A stretch of DNA of 64,000 nt, from assembly GCF_900117455.1 (NCBI RefSeq), contig NZ_FPHO01000003.1, forward strand, positions 1,454,501-1,518,500, written 5' to 3'. How positions within the stretch are numbered: the stretch's first letter is position 1; the number at the start of each line of letters is the position of its first letter. This stretch comes from Hyphomicrobium sp. CS1GBMeth3 (GTDB lineage: Bacteria; Pseudomonadota; Alphaproteobacteria; Rhizobiales; Hyphomicrobiaceae). The notes under the pieces were generated by a model. The model saw only the letters and a program-made list of their open reading frames with translations, made no database searches and was not told where the DNA came from. A program made the translations under genes and the position numbers. Below are positions 57,724-64,000 of the stretch, one piece after another.

Positions 57724-59769
57724 CTACCCGCGCGGAGGCCGCCGCCGCTCGGTAAACCACGCGCGGTATTCGGTCATTTTGCCCCGCTGTGCCTGGGGAG
57801 CCTGCCGTGCGCAGGTCTTCGCCTCCTCGCCGCCCTCGGCCGCGCCCCAGCGGAACTCCACGCAGTCGTTAATGTTGTAGGCCATCTCGAGGGCCTCCAC
57901 GCGGTCGACCACGTCTTTGACCGTCAATGTCCACTCCGAGCCGTCGCTGCGCGTATACGAGAACTTGCGCGCGGCAAGCTCTTTCGCGAGCGTCGCCTCA
58001 AGCTCGGCCTTGATCCCCGCGGCATCGGTGCCCTTCGGCATCGCGTACCGGCCCGGCCGCCGCGCCACGCGATCGGGGAAGCGCCGCACCACGTCGATGG
58101 CGATCAGAAGCCGAAGGTCTCGGGACGGTGTCGCGAAGTCCTCCCACGCTCCGGAAGTTTCGAAGATCGACGCACCGTCCGGCATGGAAACCACGGCGCC
58201 GCCGCGGTTCTGGTAGTTCCGCCCGTTCTCGACCGACGTCACGCGCGCCCGGACCTGCTCGTCCAGCGCCGTGATGGCTTCCGTCATGGCCCGCACCGGA
58301 TCGAGCGGCTCGGGCGAGATCACGTCGTCCATCTTGTCGTAGAAGCCCTCGATCCCGAGCTTTGTCTGCTCAAGCGAGAAGTCCCCGTATTCGGCATGCT
58401 TCGCGATCTCTGCATTGGAGAGCCGCCTGAGGCCGCCCTTGCCGCGCACCACTGGCCGGAAGCGCTTGAAGCCGGGGCTGCCGAGCGCGGGATCTTCTGC
58501 GAACAGGAAGTTGCCGCGCCAGAACCGCTTGCGTGCAACCGTGCCATCGGGTTGCGCGTCGACGGCAAGCAGAACGCCGGCCGCATCGCTCGTCTGCGCC
58601 ACGCGCTTGGCGATGATGAGAATGTGCCCATAGGGATCGGCATAGATCGTACCCGGACGCAAGGCGTCCTGAGTTAGCGGCACCGGATAGTAATCGGTAC
58701 TGTCGTCCGTTGCGCGCGTTCGGCCCGAGCCGGAATGCACGCTGTTGGCTACCGTCGTCGCCAGGTAATAGCCGAAGCCAGGCACGAGCCCGGCTGGCCG
58801 CTGCGACTGTGGCGTGGGCCGCGCCGGCGGCGCCGCGGCCGCGCCGAACAGCCCGAACAGATCACCGCCCGATGCCGTCTTTTCCTCGGGCGGCGGCGCG
58901 GGAGGAGGCTCCTCGTTCTGGATGTTCCACCACGCGGTACAGCTCGGCGGCTTGCCGCGTCCGCCGCGCGTGCATTTCGCGTAGCCGAACGGCAGCCCCA
59001 TCTTGAAGGAGAAGTACGCGCGCAGGAAGTAGGGAAGGTCCGCGCAGTCCGGCTTGACGACGTGGCCCTTCTCGTCCTCGCCGAGGCCCAGGTGATTGAA
59101 CAGCGCGTTGCGCTCCGGGTTGCGCAGCACCTCGTGCAACGCCGGCCAGGAGAGCGTTTCCTCGAGCGGCGCGTCGAACAGCTTCTCGATCCAGGCCGAA
59201 TAGAGGTTCTCGTTGGCGCGCGTCCAGGCAGCGCGCACCGGCCAAACGCTTTTCGCGCTGGCCCGCAACGGCGCCGGTTTCTTGCTCTGCACGGCGATGT
59301 CGTGGGTGATCGTGCTGCACCAAGCGTCGATGGCGCCGTCGCGCGCGAGTTTGGCCTTCCACGTGCCCGAGGCGGGTTTTTCGACCTCTGCAAACCAGAA
59401 GTAAGGCGGCCCGCCGCTTCGCGTGCGTGTCCGGGCCGCGACCGTGCCGTCCGGTGCGACGAGCGTCAGCTCGCCATCGAGCGCCTTCTCCGTTGCCAGA
59501 ATCACGCGCAGCGGCGCGCCCTTCCAGGGCGTCACGGGCGAGGCAAGGACGGTCGCGCCGACCGCCTCTTCGCAGCTTTCCGGCGCCGACTTGGCCTCGG
59601 TACCAAGCGCGCAGAAAAACAAGAAAGATAAAGCGGTTACCCGCAGCAGCGGGGTGGCCGCACGGTCGGCAAGCTGTCGCGCAGAAAGCAATGGGTCCCC
59701 CGTGGTTTCCGCGGCTGCAAGCGAGCAGGAGTGTGGAAGTCTGACGGCAAAAAATGGCAAATTCGTCAC
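57724..59769 (-). CDS. Large exported Cys/His protein of unknown function
   Basis: This 681-residue protein has a hydrophobic export signal after a charged lead (LLRVTALSFLFFCALG, about 41-57). A beta-rich domain follows (VTPWKGAPLRVILATE). KPDCADLPYFLRAYFSFKMG places Cys242 at a helix start, and TIYADPYGHILIIAKR supplies His382. This is the order and spacing of papain-like/NlpC-type amidases. A Pro-rich, low-complexity insert separates them. The C-terminal third is helical with NINDCVEFRWG. No family was recognised. Confidence 0.7.
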   Translation of the reverse strand: MTNLPFFAVRLPHSCSLAAAETTGDPLLSARQLADRAATPLLRVTALSFLFFCALGTEAKSAPESCEEAVGATVLASPVTPWKGAPLRVILATEKALDGELTLVAPDGTVAARTRTRSGGPPYFWFAEVEKPASGTWKAKLARDGAIDAWCSTITHDIAVQSKKPAPLRASAKSVWPVRAAWTRANENLYSAWIEKLFDAPLEETLSWPALHEVLRNPERNALFNHLGLGEDEKGHVVKPDCADLPYFLRAYFSFKMGLPFGYAKCTRGGRGKPPSCTAWWNIQNEEPPPAPPPEEKTASGGDLFGLFGAAAAPPARPTPQSQRPAGLVPGFGYYLATTVANSVHSGSGRTRATDDSTDYYPVPLTQDALRPGTIYADPYGHILIIAKRVAQTSDAAGVLLAVDAQPDGTVARKRFWRGNFLFAEDPALGSPGFKRFRPVVRGKGGLRRLSNAEIAKHAEYGDFSLEQTKLGIEGFYDKMDDVISPEPLDPVRAMTEAITALDEQVRARVTSVENGRNYQNRGGAVVSMPDGASIFETSGAWEDFATPSRDLRLLIAIDVVRRFPDRVARRPGRYAMPKGTDAAGIKAELEATLAKELAARKFSYTRSDGSEWTLTVKDVVDRVEALEMAYNINDCVEFRWGAAEGGEEAKTCARQAPQAQRGKMTEYRAWFTERRRPPRG

Positions 59770-59798
59770 CGAACAGACTTAACGCACCTGGGGCCTAA

Positions 59799-60902
<1,104 letters not shown>

Positions 60903-60903
60903 G

Positions 60904-62229
60904 TCAAGCGAGCCTTCGCTGCGTTTCCCCGGCCGCCTCGAAGGCGCGGATCCCCCACCACAGGTAGATCATCGTCAACGCGAAGAGGCTCGCGAACCAG
61001 CTCTGCCAGAGCTCGTAGCTTGAAGCGATATGCACCGCAAAGCTCGCAAAAGTAGCGAGTGCATAGGGCTGGGTAGCAATTGGAATGGTGCGGATGGCGT
61101 TCAGCACCATAAGCCCTGCGACAATGAACAGAAGCACGCCGACCGCGCCAAACTCATACCAGTTTTGCAAATAGACGTTGTGCGCATGGATCGCGACCGA
61201 GTCCTCGCTGCGCTCGAGCCGGACACCGTCCGGCCGTTTCGGATCTTGCTGGCGCATGATGTAGGCCGCGCGCGCACCATGCCCGATGATCGGGTCCTGG
61301 AGTGCCTCGTCGGCGGTCTCGTCCCAGATCGTGATACGATGCTGCGCTGAGGATTGCAGCCACGGCGCTTGATGCAAGGCCAATACGTCGTGCGCGAAGT
61401 ACGCGCCCGGAAGAGCGCCGATGCCAAGAGCAACCCAGCACGCGGCAAGCCCGACGTATGCGGTGCGCCGCCAGTAGAAGGCAATGAGGAAGCAGAGACC
61501 GCTGACGATGAGCGCGAGCTTGGAGGTCTCATGATCCGATCCGATCGTCGCCAGCGCCGTGCCTGCGATCAGCGCGATGGCGATCAGCGTGAACTTGCGG
61601 CCAGTCCAACTCGAGAGCGCGCAGAGAATGGCCGGCCAAAGGATCATGTTCAACGCGGCAATCGAGCGATTGAGCTCGAAGCTCGCGATCGAGACATTGC
61701 CGGCCTGATCGATGCTGTAATACCGCGCAGGGCTGGAAGGCCTGAACAATGAGAACGTCTCCATCAGCGCGGCGCGAACATACTGTTTGGAGAAAACTTC
61801 GAGCAGCAGAAAAATAAGGCCAATGGCAAAGGCAATCACGAGCCAAAAGGCCACATGATGCAGGCGTCGCGCAGGTTGTTCGGAGATCCAGCGGTCGATG
61901 ATGTGCCACTGGAACAGGATGAACAGGATCGACAGGGTAGCCGCCGCCGTTGCGGCCATATCGACGGACCAGGCGGCACTCAACACCGCGAAGCCGAGAA
62001 AGACCGCCACCGGACGGCTCGCCGGGGCGGGCTCAAGGAAAGTGCGCCAGGAGACGCGTTCGATATAGGCCATGGCGAGCGCCAGCAACGTCAGCGCGGG
62101 CAGAACGAAGACCGTCGAGCGACCGGCAATGACATTGGAGGTAGCAGCGATCAGGAACAGCGTGCCGACGACATGGTCGGAAAGCGGGATGCGGCTTTTC
62201 TCTTGGGCATCGACCGGCATGACAGACAT
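60904..62229 (-). CDS. O-antigen ligase/polymerase-like membrane protein (WaaL/Wzy type)
   Basis: This protein of about 441 residues is read from the ATG at 62229. It has about ten membrane helices and a large periplasmic loop (APWLQSSAQHRITIWDETADEA, cited in part) with GHGARAAYIM. The HAHNVYLQNWYEFGAVGV segment is the conserved ligase motif. Such proteins join O-antigen to lipid A-core or polymerise repeats. It lies 25 bases after a glycosyltransferase gene on the same strand. Confidence 0.85.
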   Translation of the reverse strand: MSVMPVDAQEKSRIPLSDHVVGTLFLIAATSNVIAGRSTVFVLPALTLLALAMAYIERVSWRTFLEPAPASRPVAVFLGFAVLSAAWSVDMAATAAATLSILFILFQWHIIDRWISEQPARRLHHVAFWLVIAFAIGLIFLLLEVFSKQYVRAALMETFSLFRPSSPARYYSIDQAGNVSIASFELNRSIAALNMILWPAILCALSSWTGRKFTLIAIALIAGTALATIGSDHETSKLALIVSGLCFLIAFYWRRTAYVGLAACWVALGIGALPGAYFAHDVLALHQAPWLQSSAQHRITIWDETADEALQDPIIGHGARAAYIMRQQDPKRPDGVRLERSEDSVAIHAHNVYLQNWYEFGAVGVLLFIVAGLMVLNAIRTIPIATQPYALATFASFAVHIASSYELWQSWFASLFALTMIYLWWGIRAFEAAGETQRRLA

Positions 62230-62254
62230 TCCGCATGCACTCCCGAAATCGAGC

Positions 62255-62989
62255 TTATCGCCAGTGCTCCCGAATCCAGGGAGTCGGTCGCACATGTTTG
62301 TAAATCTTTTTGTACCATTGCGCCGGCCACCGACCATCGCGCGCTTCGTCCGGATCTGGTTTTCCTGTGAAACAAACGACCTTGGTTCCGGCGGGCAGCG
62401 GCGTGGTCAGGAAGAAGTTCAGCGGCCACCTCGGTAGCAGCGAGTGCTTGAAGCTCACGCACCACGCGGCAGGCCAATAGCGCATCTCCTTGATCGAGCG
62501 AGAGATATAGGTCTGCGAATTCGGGAAGGCTGCGAGGATCGACTCGGGATCGCGCGCGAGATTTTCGTAGAGGTAGGGGTGCGATCCGACCCGGAACCTG
62601 TAGACCGAGGTGTTGCCGATTTTCGACCCCGGCTGTGTCCAGTTCTCGATTACGCAGAATGTCGCGTCCGGAGCATAATCAAAAAACTCGTCGATCGAGC
62701 CCGTGATGACGACGTCGAGGTCCATGAAAAGCACGTCCCCGGAAATCCCCTCAAGCTGCGGGCGCCAGAGCCCGATCTTGCGCCACGGCTTGTTCCGTAC
62801 CCGCTCGGGAAGCACAAGCTCCGGAATGGGATAGCAGGCAACCGCCGGGTCGACGCCTTCGGCGTTATCCGTATAGCAGACGAGCCGCGTATCCCGCTTG
62901 CTGTTGCGGCGGATCATCGACCAGAGCGAATTGACATAGTCCGAGGGATAACGATCGCCCCATTTCATGCAGATGATTGTTTGCTGCAT
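62255..62989 (-). CDS. Glycosyltransferase (GT-A, GT8-like)
   Basis: This 244-residue protein starts MQQTIICMKWGDRYPSDYVN. The DVLFMDLDVVITGSIDEFF segment carries a DxD-type metal motif, and FPNSQTYISRSIKEMRYWP and CFTGKPDPDEA follow. The pattern fits a nucleotide-sugar glycosyltransferase of surface-glycan loci. It is probably co-transcribed with the downstream O-antigen-ligase-like gene. Confidence 0.78.
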   Translation of the reverse strand: MQQTIICMKWGDRYPSDYVNSLWSMIRRNSKRDTRLVCYTDNAEGVDPAVACYPIPELVLPERVRNKPWRKIGLWRPQLEGISGDVLFMDLDVVITGSIDEFFDYAPDATFCVIENWTQPGSKIGNTSVYRFRVGSHPYLYENLARDPESILAAFPNSQTYISRSIKEMRYWPAAWCVSFKHSLLPRWPLNFFLTTPLPAGTKVVCFTGKPDPDEARDGRWPAQWYKKIYKHVRPTPWIREHWR

Positions 62990-63351
62990 AGCGTCCGATG
63001 GGGCCTCTCGTTGTTTCCGCGCAAAACCGCATATCGGCTTGTAGGAACGCCGGCGCGGGCAGGGTAACCCCGTTCCGTGTGACGTCGCCGTCGGTCAGTT
63101 TCAATCCCCTCGCGCGGTGTGAGGTGCGCTTTGGCCGGTTCATAGAACAGCGCCCCTCCGCAGGCAACCCGGCCCAGGTTGGTAGGCCCGCCAAAGCCGG
63201 ATTAACCGTCGCACCACCCCCCGGCCTAGCCCAAAAAAGTCGTTGAATACCCGCAACGCTCGGGTAGACCTTGCGGGCCCGCCTGAGGAGACGGGAGGGA
63301 GGCCTCCGCCCGTCGGAGGCCTCGGCATGTGAACGTTACGAGGAGTGCGGC
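62990..63351. other. Divergent gap with a 10-bp hairpin before the last glycosyltransferase
   Basis: The 362-base gap between divergent glycosyltransferase genes holds a perfect stem GAGGCCTCCG/CGGAGGCCTC (63299-63308 with 63314-63323) and a CCCGT loop, ending 29 bases before the next start. No T-run follows, so it is more likely a leader structure than a terminator. No gene is supported. Confidence 0.4.
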
Positions 63352-63984
63352 ATGGTTGGAGACGTTGGGGACATCGTCAGCGTCGACGGCGGCACCCCGC
63401 CGTACGTGGTGGTCGGGTTCTTCACGCCGAACTATCGCCCCCTCGCCCAAAATCTGGCGAGAGACCTCGCCGAAACAGGAAATCCGTACCATCTGATCGC
63501 CCGCGAGAAGGGCAGCGCCACGTGGCGCAACGTCGTGCACTGGAAGCCCGAGATCGTGCTTGAGGCCATGGACCTCTACCCGCAGTCGAGCATCATTCTG
63601 CTCGATGCGGATTCCTCGGTGCGCGGCTCGCTCGCGCCCGCCCTGGATTTCACCGGCGACATCTCCGCCCGCGCCAAGCTGCGGCTGACCAACCACATCT
63701 GGCCGTTCCGCCAGAAGACGGTGCTGCACATCTCCTCCCGCAGCATGGTCTTCCGGCCGAACGAGCGTGTGCGAAAGTTCCTCGCCGACTGGCGTGATGA
63801 ATTGCGCACGGCGCCCTACCATCAGGGCGGCTGCGAGATGGCCATGCGCTTCGTGATCATGCGCTCAATCGGGCTGGCCTTCTGCCCGATGGACCCGCGG
63901 TACTCCGGCCTCGAAGTGGACCAGGCCCCGGGCGACGCCGTGGTCGTGCACTCGAGCGCGAGCCGTACCGCCGGCCGCAATTAG
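63352..63984 (+). CDS. Glycosyltransferase-like protein (nucleotide-diphospho-sugar transferase type)
   Basis: This 210-residue protein is read from the ATG at 63352, with AGGAG six bases upstream. VVVGFFTPNYRPLAQNLARD opens a GT-A fold, and SIILLDADSSVRGSLAP gives the acidic metal motif. HQGGCEMAMRFVIM and VVVHSSASR are acceptor-side segments. It is a small single-domain member. It closes the glycan region at the right edge. Confidence 0.72.
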   Translation: MVGDVGDIVSVDGGTPPYVVVGFFTPNYRPLAQNLARDLAETGNPYHLIAREKGSATWRNVVHWKPEIVLEAMDLYPQSSIILLDADSSVRGSLAPALDFTGDISARAKLRLTNHIWPFRQKTVLHISSRSMVFRPNERVRKFLADWRDELRTAPYHQGGCEMAMRFVIMRSIGLAFCPMDPRYSGLEVDQAPGDAVVVHSSASRTAGRN

Positions 63985-64000
63985 TCAGCCGAGCCGAAAG

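Overview
The window is 64 kb of GC-rich, densely coding chromosome from an alphaproteobacterium. The order Hyphomicrobiales (Rhizobiales) is suggested by several things: a divergent ccmABC/acnA locus with a DUF1223 gene after acnA, FdxA next to CarD, an SDHAF4-like (DUF1674) gene, an alphaproteobacterial-type HisS, and two copies of a rhizobial-type intergenic repeat. A mesaconyl-CoA hydratase and a malyl-CoA lyase/thioesterase homologue next to succinate dehydrogenase point to the ethylmalonyl-CoA route. Together with c-type cytochrome maturation genes this would fit a Hyphomicrobium-like organism. The genus is inference.

Region by region. 0-9 kb: a redox/stress pair (NmrA-like oxidoreductase and VOC protein) divergent from a cut HxlR regulator; rpmB with a readable promoter and leader hairpin; a DUF3108 exported protein; a SUV3-like RNA helicase translationally coupled to an Hsp15-like S4 protein; FdxA; and a CarD regulator with a long histone-H1-like N-terminal extension. 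9-15.5 kb: exported nuclease, RTX-type protein, PPK2 divergent from PhoR, unknowns and DoxX. 15.5-20.5 kb: an apparent minus-strand run lyase - mesaconyl-CoA hydratase - sdhC-sdhD-sdhA with no sdhB. 20.6-25.3 kb: pyridoxal kinase, NhaA, and a SulP transporter divergent from a beta-carbonic anhydrase. 25.3-32.2 kb: ccmABC-D-G and, divergently, acnA with DUF1223. 32-46 kb: mostly housekeeping (extensin-like protein, SDHAF4, HtpX, HisS, RlmN, ArgG, TypA) mixed with small membrane and exported proteins of unknown role.

46-51 kb: an accessory patch with a SnoaL-like protein, a TetR regulator divergent from an ABM monooxygenase with two matching operator palindromes between them, a putative permuted papain-fold exported protein, and a DUF1508 protein. 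It ends at a tRNA-Ser(GGA) gene. 51.6-64 kb: a cell-surface glycan region with two GT2 glycosyltransferases, a membrane-anchored beta-rich protein, an ABC-2 exporter (permease plus a short ATPase), an O-antigen-ligase-like protein and two further glycosyltransferases. It is interrupted by a chromate transporter, a large exported Cys/His protein and a solitary DNA methyltransferase.

The most promising leads are the H1-CarD fusion, the stand-alone putative glycan-binding protein beside a Wzt-like ATPase that lacks a binding domain, two unassigned exported Cys/His proteins, the paired TetR operators, and the sdh locus without sdhB linked to C4/C5-CoA metabolism. No CRISPR array, rRNA operon, transposase or integrase was seen.
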